NCBI GenBank assembly: GCA_019459485.1
Contig: JAIBEZ010000098.1
Span: 105,044 to 169,043, forward strand
Direction: 5' to 3'
From: Prolixibacteraceae bacterium
GTDB taxonomy: Bacteria; Bacteroidota; Bacteroidia; Bacteroidales; Prolixibacteraceae
DNA length: 64,000 nt
The first letter of the stretch is position 1. Every line of letters starts with the position of its first letter. The notes beneath the pieces are model-generated. The model was not told the DNA's origin. It was given only the letters and a program-made list of their open reading frames with translations, and ran no database searches. Shown piece by piece: positions 46,002 through 53,165 of this stretch. A program made the position numbers and the translations under genes.

Positions 46002-46740
46002 AATTGCCATCATCGGTGGTTCCGGGCTCGAAAATCCTGTGATCCTGAAAAATGCCACCGAGCTGAAAATTGACACACCTTACGGACCAACAACTTCCGA
46101 TTTCAAATGCGGAACAATAAATGGCCGCGAAGTTGCAATTCTGTCGCGCCATGGCCGGCAACACACCATTCCGCCAACGCAGGTAAACAACCGCGCCAAC
46201 ATTTGGGCGATCCGCGAAATTGGTTGTACGCATATTCTGGCAACTACGGCCTGTGGAAGTTTGCGACAGGAAATTGGGCGCGGCGATTTTGTGGTACTCG
46301 ATCAGTTCATTGACTTCACCCGCTTCAGGGCGGTTACTTTTTTTGAATCGTTTGAGCCCCGTGAGATGAAACATACACCGATGGCTGATCCGTTCGACAA
46401 CTTTCTTCGCACGAAAATCATTGAAACGGCAAACGTATTGAAAATGAATATTTTTGAGAAAGGAACGGTTGTGACCATCGAGGGACCGCGTTTTTCAACA
46501 CGGGCAGAATCAAATATGTTCCGTTTGTGGGGAGCAGATGTGATTAATATGTCAACCGCTCCTGAAGCAATTCTAGCCAACGAACTTGGAATTCCGTATG
46601 CTGCCATCGCCATGAGTACCGACTACGATTGCTGGAAAACCGATGAGGCTCCGGTAACCTGGGGTGATGTACTAAAAGTTTTTAACCAGAATGTGAGTCA
46701 TGTGATTGATTTGCTTGTGAATACAATTGGTAAGATTTAG
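45994..46740 (+). CDS. mtnP: S-methyl-5'-thioadenosine phosphorylase
   Basis: 248 residues from the ATG overlapping the aldolase stop by 8 bp (MTKIAIIGGSGLENP). An upstream in-frame ATG at 45934 would lie inside the aldolase gene and is rejected. MTAP-specific signatures: LSRHGRQHTIPPTQVNNRAN, TTACGSLRQEIGRGDFV, EGPRFSTRAESNMFRLWGAD and MSTDYDCW. It splits methylthioadenosine (and possibly 5'-deoxyadenosine) into adenine and the sugar phosphate used by MtnA. Last gene of the operon. Confidence 0.94.
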   Translation: MTKIAIIGGSGLENPVILKNATELKIDTPYGPTTSDFKCGTINGREVAILSRHGRQHTIPPTQVNNRANIWAIREIGCTHILATTACGSLRQEIGRGDFVVLDQFIDFTRFRAVTFFESFEPREMKHTPMADPFDNFLRTKIIETANVLKMNIFEKGTVVTIEGPRFSTRAESNMFRLWGADVINMSTAPEAILANELGIPYAAIAMSTDYDCWKTDEAPVTWGDVLKVFNQNVSHVIDLLVNTIGKI

Positions 46741-46925
46741 GCTTGCTTTATTTGTCTAAATAAAACCAGGACATGGCCACTTTATATGAGTTGTTGGCAC
46801 AGGTTTTGTAAAGCAAAACGCCATGTAGTTTGTCTCAAAGCCATGAACAATTACAAGTCGGTCAATTTATAAGGTTAAGAGAGAAAAGGTTTATAAAATT
46901 TGACTGTATTTCATACATTTATGAC

Positions 46926-46961
46926 AAAGGCCATTTCGGAATTTCCGGAGTGGCCTTTTTT
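46926..46961 (+). terminator. Terminator downstream of the mtn operon
   Basis: AAAGGCCA and TGGCCTTT enclose a second inner stem CGGAA/TTCCG, followed by TTTTTT. It lies 185 bp after the mtnP stop; no gene is seen in between. Confidence 0.75.
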
Positions 46962-46983
46962 CATGCCCTAAGTTACCTGAAAC

Positions 46984-47008
46984 AAAAAAGCCCCTTTCGG
47001 AGCTTTTT
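46984..47008 (-). terminator. Terminator of the HU/SPOR gene
   Basis: On the minus strand AAAAAGCTCC and GGGGCTTTTTT pair with a GAAA tetraloop, 6 bp after the stop codon, ending in a T-run. Confidence 0.75.
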
Positions 47009-47014
47009 GAGATA

Positions 47015-47929
47015 TTATTCTTTTGCAGATATCCAGACACCCGACTGTGGGTTTTGGTAGAGCAGCGTGTTAAGTTCTTTCTGTGCATCTTCAATCGTAA
47101 TAAAACCTTTCATTGCAATGCGGTGCAGGCCATGAAATACTCCCAGATTTTGTCCGTCGTAGCCTTGCTCTTTCAGTTGCTGAAGGTATTTTCCGGCATT
47201 TTCCTCACTTTTGAAACTTCCGCCAATAATGTAATAATTGAATTGAACTTGTTCCGGAGCAGTAATATTTGCTGTATATTCAGCAGTTGTTGGTTCCGAT
47301 GTCTGTACCGCAACCGCAGGAGCACTTTGAATGAATGTTTCCCACATTCCCATGTCTGATTTCGACAGGAATACTTTATTGTTTTTTATAGGTATGAGCG
47401 CCATGGCAAATAATAAAGGAATTGCGATCACCAGTTTTTGCAATTTGCGCTTCTGAAAAATAACAGGAACGGGTTCGCGGTATTCAACTTTAAAGGCCGG
47501 TTTTGGCATTTGCCGTTGGTAAAGCTTTTCGTAAGAGAAATTCTGAAGGCCATAAGAATCAACCAGCAAATTTTGTCTCAACTGAGGTTCGAAAAGCAAA
47601 TTTTCGCGTGAATCGTAGTGCAGATAGCCTACACCTTCGAAAAATACATTCCGGTTCCGTTCGAGGTTAAGATTGGTTTCTTCAACAAAACTGTCGAGTT
47701 TTTGCTTTGCACTGAAGTAGTCGATGCCCTCTGTTTCAGAAATATAGTTGATGAGCAATCCATCGTTGGAATTCAGCTTGTTATTGAAAGCGATTTCTTT
47801 GGAAGGAGGGAAAAACTGATTGTTTTCGATTGTTGCCGGTTTGTAATTGGCCACAAAGCCACCAAACTCAGGAATGATTACGCAATCATTCAGCAACAAA
47901 AGCTCTTTGATGTATTGATTTATTTCCAT
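47015..47929 (-). CDS. HU-CCDC81 and SPOR domain protein
   Basis: 304 residues. The N-terminus (about 1-130: LLLNDCVIIPEFGGFVANYK, FEGVGYLHYDSRENLLFEP) matches the HU-like HU-CCDC81 domain of Bacteroidota. A basic segment and one membrane helix (about 163-182, LQKLVIAIPLLFAMALIPI) follow. The C-terminal SPOR domain (about 228-304: YYIIGGSFKSEENAGKYLQQ, VWISAKE) binds peptidoglycan depleted of stem peptides at the division septum. So the SPOR part would be periplasmic and the HU-like part cytoplasmic, a topology that could link the chromosome or cytoplasm to the septum. Confidence 0.9.
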   Translation of the reverse strand: MEINQYIKELLLLNDCVIIPEFGGFVANYKPATIENNQFFPPSKEIAFNNKLNSNDGLLINYISETEGIDYFSAKQKLDSFVEETNLNLERNRNVFFEGVGYLHYDSRENLLFEPQLRQNLLVDSYGLQNFSYEKLYQRQMPKPAFKVEYREPVPVIFQKRKLQKLVIAIPLLFAMALIPIKNNKVFLSKSDMGMWETFIQSAPAVAVQTSEPTTAEYTANITAPEQVQFNYYIIGGSFKSEENAGKYLQQLKEQGYDGQNLGVFHGLHRIAMKGFITIEDAQKELNTLLYQNPQSGVWISAKE

Positions 47930-48062
47930 ATTTCTCCTGTTTAAAGAGTCAAAAGTAAGAAAATTAAGCGATGCTTCAAGGCAAAGTTTTCAACAACCCG
48001 GGGTATTTTGTTATCAATCAAACTTAACTCAGTTGGAAAGCTAAAGGAAACCAGATAATTCC

Positions 48063-48070
48063 TAAATTTG
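48063..48070 (+). promoter_or_regulatory. -7 promoter box of galE
   Basis: TAAATTTG, perfect TAnnTTTG, with about 19 nt of leader before the galE ATG. Confidence 0.55.
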
Positions 48071-48095
48071 CGGCTCAACATAAATAAATCAAATA

Positions 48096-49121
48096 ATGAA
48101 ACAAATTTTGGTTACCGGTGGTACCGGATACATTGGTTCGCATACAGCAGTTGAATTGCAAAATGCAGGCTTTGAAGTGATTATTGTTGACAATCTCTCG
48201 AATTCGAGCCTTGAGGTATTGGACGGAATTGAAAAAATTTCCGGAATCCGACCTACTTTTGTACAGTTCGATTTGGTTGAAGCAGATGAAGTGGATGCCT
48301 TTTTTGCAAAATATCCTAACATTGAGGCAATCATACATTTTGCAGCGTCAAAAGCGGTTGGCGAATCGGTTGAAAAACCTCTGTTGTATTATCGAAATAA
48401 CCTGGTTTCGTTGATCAATCTTCTGGAGTGCCAATTGAAATTTGGGATTTCGAACATTGTATTTTCATCGTCATGCACTGTTTACGGGCAACCTGATGAA
48501 TTGCCGGTTACCGAAAATACTCCACGAAAAGACGCTGAATCTCCATACGGAAATACTAAAAGGGTGAATGAAGATATTTTAAAAGATACCATTGCTGCTA
48601 ATCCACAAATTAAAGGGATAGCGCTTCGTTATTTTAATCCGGTTGGCGCTCATCCTTCAGCCATAATTGGAGAACTTCCATTGGGAGTACCGGCTAACCT
48701 TGTTCCGTTCATCACGCAAACAGCTGCCGGACTGCGGGGCGAGTTGAAGGTTTTTGGCAACGATTACGATACAATCGATGGATCGGCCGTGCGTGATTAC
48801 ATCAACGTGGTTGATCTGGCAAAAGCGCATGTTATTGCTGTTGAGCGTTTAATCTATAATAAGAACGAAAAAGGGTACGAAATCTTCAACCTTGGAACGG
48901 GTCAGGGTGTTTCAGTTCTCGAAATGGTTCATGCATTTCAAATGGCAACCGCAGTGAAGCTGAATTACAAGATTGTTGACCGCAGGGCTGGCGACATCGA
49001 AAAAATATGGGCCGACACAACTTTGGCCAACGAAGAATTGGGATGGAAAGCTGAAACCGGATTGGAAGAAACTTTGCTTTCGGCCTGGAATTGGGAAAAG
49101 CGGGTGCGCGGAATGGAATAA
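48096..49121 (+). CDS. galE: UDP-glucose 4-epimerase
   Basis: 341-residue extended SDR. NAD-binding TGGTGYIGSHTAVE (7-20), catalytic SSSCTVYG with Ser/Thr near 125, and YxxxK as YGNTK near 150. Interconverts UDP-glucose and UDP-galactose for polysaccharide synthesis. Followed 57 bp later by rfbB on the same strand; the pair would feed surface glycan assembly. Confidence 0.94.
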   Translation: MKQILVTGGTGYIGSHTAVELQNAGFEVIIVDNLSNSSLEVLDGIEKISGIRPTFVQFDLVEADEVDAFFAKYPNIEAIIHFAASKAVGESVEKPLLYYRNNLVSLINLLECQLKFGISNIVFSSSCTVYGQPDELPVTENTPRKDAESPYGNTKRVNEDILKDTIAANPQIKGIALRYFNPVGAHPSAIIGELPLGVPANLVPFITQTAAGLRGELKVFGNDYDTIDGSAVRDYINVVDLAKAHVIAVERLIYNKNEKGYEIFNLGTGQGVSVLEMVHAFQMATAVKLNYKIVDRRAGDIEKIWADTTLANEELGWKAETGLEETLLSAWNWEKRVRGME

Positions 49122-49178
49122 GCGTTGTGCAATTGGAAGTAGATTTATAAATGACTTTAATTAATATAACCGTTTGAT

Positions 49179-50231
49179 ATGAAGACAATCCTGATTACCG
49201 GAGGCGCCGGATTTATTGGTTCGCACCTTGTTCGTTTGTTTGTAAACAAGTATCCTGAATATAAAATTGTGAACCTCGACAAGCTCACTTACGCCGGAAA
49301 TCTGGCGAATCTGACAGACATTGAGGGCAAGGCAAATTACGAATTTGTAAAGGGCGATATTGTTGATGCAGATTTTATCCTGAAGCTTTTTATTGACAGG
49401 CAATTCGACGCAGTGATCCATTTGGCAGCCGAATCGCACGTTGACAGGTCGATCACCAATCCAACCGAATTCGTATTTACCAATGTGATCGGTACAGTGA
49501 ATTTGCTGAATGCCATTCGTCACATCTGGAAAGACAATACCGAAGGCAAACGCTTTTACCACATTTCAACCGACGAAGTATATGGAAGTTTGGGCAGCGA
49601 AGGCATGTTTACCGAAAAAACAGGATACGATCCGCACAGTCCGTATTCGGCCTCAAAAGCCAGTTCCGACCATTTTGTACGTGCTTACCACGATACTTTC
49701 GGGTTGCCGGTTGTGGTTTCAAATTGCTCGAACAATTACGGTTCGTTCCAGTTTCCTGAAAAACTGATTCCGCTGTTTATCAACAATATCAAGAATAACA
49801 AAGCACTGCCGGTTTATGGCGAGGGGCTCAATATTCGCGACTGGTTGTGGGTTGAAGATCATGCCAGAGCCATTGATGTGATTTTTCATCAGGGAAAAGA
49901 CGGCGATACTTACAACATTGGCGGACACAACGAATGGACAAACATTGATTTGATAAAGGTGATGTGCCGCATCATGGACAGTAAACTCAGGCGTGAACCC
50001 GGAACTTCTGAAAAACTGATCACTTACGTGAAAGACCGCGCCGGACATGATTTGCGTTATGCGATCGACTCCACCAAACTGCAAAAAGAATTGGGTTGGG
50101 TTCCAAGCCTTCAGTTTGAACAAGGTTTGGAAATCACAATCGACTGGTATCTTGAAAACACAGAATGGATGGAAAACGTTACCAGCGGCGATTACCAAAG
50201 CTATTACGACAAACAGTATCAGAACAGGTAA
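49179..50231 (+). CDS. rfbB: dTDP-glucose 4,6-dehydratase
   Basis: 350-residue extended SDR. NAD-binding TGGAGFIGSHLVR (7-19), the family pair STDEVYGSLG (Thr, Asp, Glu catalytic, near 132-141) and YSASK near 160. It makes dTDP-4-keto-6-deoxyglucose, precursor of rhamnose and related deoxysugars. rfbA, rfbC and rfbD are not in the window. Ends at a strong terminator that also marks the border between core genes and the accessory island. Confidence 0.95.
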   Translation: MKTILITGGAGFIGSHLVRLFVNKYPEYKIVNLDKLTYAGNLANLTDIEGKANYEFVKGDIVDADFILKLFIDRQFDAVIHLAAESHVDRSITNPTEFVFTNVIGTVNLLNAIRHIWKDNTEGKRFYHISTDEVYGSLGSEGMFTEKTGYDPHSPYSASKASSDHFVRAYHDTFGLPVVVSNCSNNYGSFQFPEKLIPLFINNIKNNKALPVYGEGLNIRDWLWVEDHARAIDVIFHQGKDGDTYNIGGHNEWTNIDLIKVMCRIMDSKLRREPGTSEKLITYVKDRAGHDLRYAIDSTKLQKELGWVPSLQFEQGLEITIDWYLENTEWMENVTSGDYQSYYDKQYQNR

Positions 50232-50245
50232 ATTGGATTCCAGTT

Positions 50246-50284
50246 AGTCCGGGTTTCACTCAAAGTGAAGCCCGGACTTTTTTT
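50246..50284 (+). terminator. Terminator of the galE-rfbB unit
   Basis: AGTCCGGGTTTCACT and AGTGAAGCCCGGACT form a near-perfect 15-bp stem with a short loop, followed by seven T residues, 15 bp after the rfbB stop. Confidence 0.9.
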
Positions 50285-50358
50285 GACAAATAATTCAAAA
50301 AACAGGAAAGGAAAAAACTTTGCTGAAAAATAAAGTTGCAATATTTGGAAACTCACAT

Positions 50359-50366
50359 TATCTTTG
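50359..50366 (+). promoter_or_regulatory. -7 promoter box of the HigBA-type pair
   Basis: TATCTTTG, perfect consensus. Transcription would begin near 50373, only about 6 nt before the chosen toxin ATG at 50379, so the message is nearly leaderless. The upstream in-frame TTG at 50364 falls inside the box and is rejected. Confidence 0.6.
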
Positions 50367-50378
50367 CTAAAAAAACTG

Positions 50379-50720
50379 ATGCATTTCTTTCATACCATAT
50401 TTTTAGAAGAGGTGGACAAGTTTATTGCCGGGCTCGACATAAAAACGGTGAAGAAAGTTTTATACAATATCGACCTTGCCGAACAGACCAACGATCCCAA
50501 ACTTTTCAAAAAATTGCAGGATGACATCTGGGAGTTTCGTACAAAATACAATGGACTTCAAATCAGACTACTTGCATTTTGGGATAAAACTGACGGTCAA
50601 GAAACTTTGGTAATTGCGACACAGGGTTTCATGAAAAAAGTGGACAAAGTTCCTAAAAATGAGATCGAACGTGCAATAAAAATCAGGAAGAAGTATTTTG
50701 AAAACAAGTTAAAGAAGTAA
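50379..50720 (+). CDS. RelE/HigB-superfamily toxin (Gp49/DUF891-like)
   Basis: 113 residues starting MHFFHTIFLEEVDKFIAGL. The RelE-like core has LFKKLQDDIWEFRTKYNGL, IRLLAFWDKTD and the basic C-terminal IATQGFMKK...KIRKKYFENKL, the usual Gp49/HigB pattern in which the basic residues cut ribosome-bound mRNA. It precedes the HTH antitoxin by 4 bp, the toxin-first order of HigBA. First gene of the accessory island after the rfbB terminator. Confidence 0.88.
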   Translation: MHFFHTIFLEEVDKFIAGLDIKTVKKVLYNIDLAEQTNDPKLFKKLQDDIWEFRTKYNGLQIRLLAFWDKTDGQETLVIATQGFMKKVDKVPKNEIERAIKIRKKYFENKLKK

Positions 50721-50724
50721 AACA

Positions 50725-51051
50725 ATGGAAAATACAGAAATGAAAACCTATACGCTGGCCGACATGAAAGATAAATACATCGGCAAATTAGGTACAGCAG
50801 AGAGGGACGAATACGAATATGAACTTCGTATGGATGTTTTGGGTCGAATGATAAAAACTGCCAGACAGGAGCGTAATCTAACGCAAGAACAGCTGGGTCT
50901 ATTGGTTGGAGTGCAAAAATCTCAAATTTCGAAACTCGAAAGCAGTGCAAACAGCGCGACAATCGATACCATTTTAAAAGTATTTAAAGCGTTGAAAGCT
51001 GATATTCATTTTAATGTAACGCTTGAAAACCAATACTTACAGCTTTTGTGA
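50725..51051 (+). CDS. XRE-family antitoxin of the HigBA-type pair
   Basis: 108 residues. The helix-turn-helix occupies about 45-100 (IKTARQERNLTQEQLGLLVG, VQKSQISKLESS). The N-terminal 40 residues (TYTLADMKDKYIGK, RDEYEYELR) are the part that usually wraps the toxin. An alternative ATG six codons in is possible. It probably represses the promoter ahead of the toxin gene. The DUF2283 gene starts 11 bp after its stop behind a strong AGGAG site. Confidence 0.88.
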   Translation: MENTEMKTYTLADMKDKYIGKLGTAERDEYEYELRMDVLGRMIKTARQERNLTQEQLGLLVGVQKSQISKLESSANSATIDTILKVFKALKADIHFNVTLENQYLQLL

Positions 51052-51062
51052 GGAGCGCAGTT

Positions 51063-51209
51063 ATGCTAATAAAATATGATAGAGAAGTTGATATAGTTTA
51101 CATTCAGTTTTCAGAAAATAAAGTTTCTGAAAGCGATGAGGATAAACCGGGAATTATCTTAGACTATGATGATGATGGTAATATTGTAGTACCTTATCTT
51201 TTAAATTGA
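51063..51209 (+). pseudogene. DUF2283 protein, C-terminus lost
   Basis: 48 residues starting MLIKYDREVDIVYIQFSE and continuing to GIILDYDDDGNIV, the conserved body of DUF2283. The normal family ending (a GIEIL-type strand) is replaced by VPYLLN and a stop. Homology is lost near 51187, just where the neighbouring mobile element begins. A strong Shine-Dalgarno AGGAG lies 7 nt before the ATG, unusual for this genome. DUF2283 genes often accompany toxin-antitoxin loci; function unknown. It may still be translated. Confidence 0.6.
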
Positions 51210-52790
51210 TGTATTTTTTGGCATAATATTCAATAACAATATGCTGGAACCAGCACCAACTCTTTAATTTTCTGAGCCATAACGATGGTTTCTTTGCCGA
51301 TTTTAGTGAGGTAATATTTGTACGAATCGGTTGCCTTTTTTATTAGGCCGTGTACCCTCAACCGCTTAATCAACCTGCTTATTTTTCCACCATTAAAGCC
51401 AAGTAGTTTTTGCATGTTTTTGTTTCTAAATCCATTGATATTAAATTCGCCACGAACGATGGCCGTTAAAATCAGTAAATCCTCGATACTGAAAAAGTTA
51501 AATCCTTTGTAGTTCCGATTATTTTCACTTTTTGATGAAGTGACATCCTCAAGCCTTTTTCTGCCAACTTCTTTGTTATCGAAAGCCGAAATAAATTCCA
51601 GATATCTTTTGTTCGAAGCTTTCAGGTTGTCTGTCAGAAAGGCAAGGCTGTAGATGTTTTTCTTCAGTGGAGCCATATCGTGCGACGTTGTCCCGTCACG
51701 GTGTACTACCTCCCGGAAGTGTTTGAAAAAGCTAATATCGTTTGACGTTGTTTCTATGCGCAATATTTTACTGAACTTGTCGTACATTTTTATCGACACC
51801 GATCCCATCGTATGTTTTATGCGGCTACCTTCAATGCGTACGTTGTAATTATTGCCAATTTCCCCTTCATACCGGGGGGCGAGTTTGTGGCCCAAAAAAG
51901 TGGCGATATTTTCAGGTTTAACTGTGTGTATGGCCGTTGCCACAAGTTCACCATATATTCTCTGTAAACTTTCCTGTTTCCTGAACACAATGTCGGTGGC
52001 ATATTCAACTTGCATCACGCTCCAATGATATCTCAGGTTAAGGTCTTTATATACGGGACAGAACTGCCATGCAAACGCTTCTAACTTACGGTGAAGTTTT
52101 TCAATACTGATATTGTCCGAAAGTTCTTGTGCTTTACCTATATCTTCTATACTATCAAATGCATTGTCCATCATTGAAAATTTAATCCCGGCATTTTTCA
52201 TTTCTGAAGCCAGCAAACTGTGGCCATTCACGTAAACCTGCAAACGAAATGGACACCAGGTAGGCACGCGCACATATCCCAAACCAACCTGCTGGTCAAT
52301 GAAATAGAAATAGTAATGCAAACATTTGCTGATATCCGGTTTTAAAAATGTTTTTCCCGTTGTTTTATTGTGCCAGGGTTTATAGGTATTGCATGTCTCC
52401 ATGGCCGAAATGATATGGACTATGCCAGGATGATTGCCCCGCTTTTCTATTTTTTCTGAAATGATTGATTCTTTCCTGACACCAGCTTTGCGGATGAATT
52501 CAATTTCCACACCGTGCTCTTTGGCGATCCTTTCTGCATTTGCCCGGATGGTTTCTTTAAATGGTTCGGCAAATTTTGGATAGTCAAATATCTTGATCCC
52601 TTTTTCGTACAAATACTTTGTCATCCCCTGACTGTATGATATTTCTGGCATTGTGCCACTGAGAATTAACCTGTCGAAACATGAAAGTACGCAGGATATT
52701 TCGCTTTGGTAGGTTTCAGTTAATAGTTTCATTCAGTAAAGTTACGCGTTTTTCCTTTTTGGTTCTGGCTTGTCCAGGTTAGGAATAACA
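51190..52790. mobile_element. Putative unclassified mobile element around a 500-residue ORF
   Basis: Bounds are estimated from loss of homology in both flanking genes (DUF2283 on the left, the PLD-domain gene on the right). Near the ends are inward-facing hairpins of the same form: CTGG-AA-CCAG-C-ACCAA at 51244-51259, and on the other strand CTGG-ACAAG-CCAG-A-ACCAA at 52759-52777. No conventional terminal inverted repeats or clear target duplication were found. The single gene inside has no transposase family that I can name. Confidence 0.5.
51230..52732 (-). CDS. 500-residue protein of an uncharacterised, apparently mobile family
   Basis: No recognised enzyme domain. Strongly conserved-looking blocks include CFDRLILSGTMP (18-29), GNHPGIVHIISAME (about 99-112), KCLHYYFYFIDQQVGLGYVR (about 136-155), VPTWCPFRLQVYVNGH and ENIATFLGHKL. 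The last 90 residues form a winged helix (LLILTAIVRGEFNINGF, ISRLIKRLRVHGLIKK), which is why relatives tend to be labelled MarR-like. I recall similar proteins in very distant bacteria, consistent with horizontal movement, but cannot verify it here. Single gene with no operon partner, lying exactly between two truncated genes. A replication/transposition role is inference. Confidence 0.6.
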   Translation of the reverse strand: MKLLTETYQSEISCVLSCFDRLILSGTMPEISYSQGMTKYLYEKGIKIFDYPKFAEPFKETIRANAERIAKEHGVEIEFIRKAGVRKESIISEKIEKRGNHPGIVHIISAMETCNTYKPWHNKTTGKTFLKPDISKCLHYYFYFIDQQVGLGYVRVPTWCPFRLQVYVNGHSLLASEMKNAGIKFSMMDNAFDSIEDIGKAQELSDNISIEKLHRKLEAFAWQFCPVYKDLNLRYHWSVMQVEYATDIVFRKQESLQRIYGELVATAIHTVKPENIATFLGHKLAPRYEGEIGNNYNVRIEGSRIKHTMGSVSIKMYDKFSKILRIETTSNDISFFKHFREVVHRDGTTSHDMAPLKKNIYSLAFLTDNLKASNKRYLEFISAFDNKEVGRKRLEDVTSSKSENNRNYKGFNFFSIEDLLILTAIVRGEFNINGFRNKNMQKLLGFNGGKISRLIKRLRVHGLIKKATDSYKYYLTKIGKETIVMAQKIKELVLVPAYCY

Positions 52791-53164
52791 ATCTTTATTT
52801 CAATTCTATTAGTTTGAACAAGGTATGAAATGCATTTAAAAAAATGTTCATCACGGTGGGATAAGGCTTTCTTAAGGGCAAAAAATGATTGTAGTATATA
52901 ACCTTCAAAATCAACCATTTCATTGTTTTGCAAAAGTTTATAATCCTCTTCTGTAAGATATTGATTTATGTATAAACGCATGTTCCCACCATTGCTAATA
53001 AAATGAGCAATGCCAACAGAGAGGATATTAAACGAGGCACTACTGAAATAACCTAATCCCATGTCAAAATTTATGCTATTTGACAACGCCAGTTCGAAAA
53101 AGTCGAAAGGCAAGTCCTTTCTTCCAGTAGAATATCTATATTTAAAGTCTTTATCTTTCAACAT
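52742..53164 (-). pseudogene. N-terminal fragment of a PLD-domain protein
   Basis: 140 residues. The first 120 (FFELALSNSINFDMGLGYFS, GIAHFISNGGNMRLYINQYL) match the N-terminal phospholipase D-like domain that in defence loci precedes a helicase, giving restriction-type proteins of 900 residues or more. The last dozen residues (NLDKPEPKRKNA) look foreign and are encoded by the end of the mobile element. No HKD motif or helicase part is left, and none is found on the other side of the element. It follows the 729-residue gene by 1 bp, so it was the last gene of the Dnd operon. Confidence 0.65.
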
Positions 53165-53165
53165 A

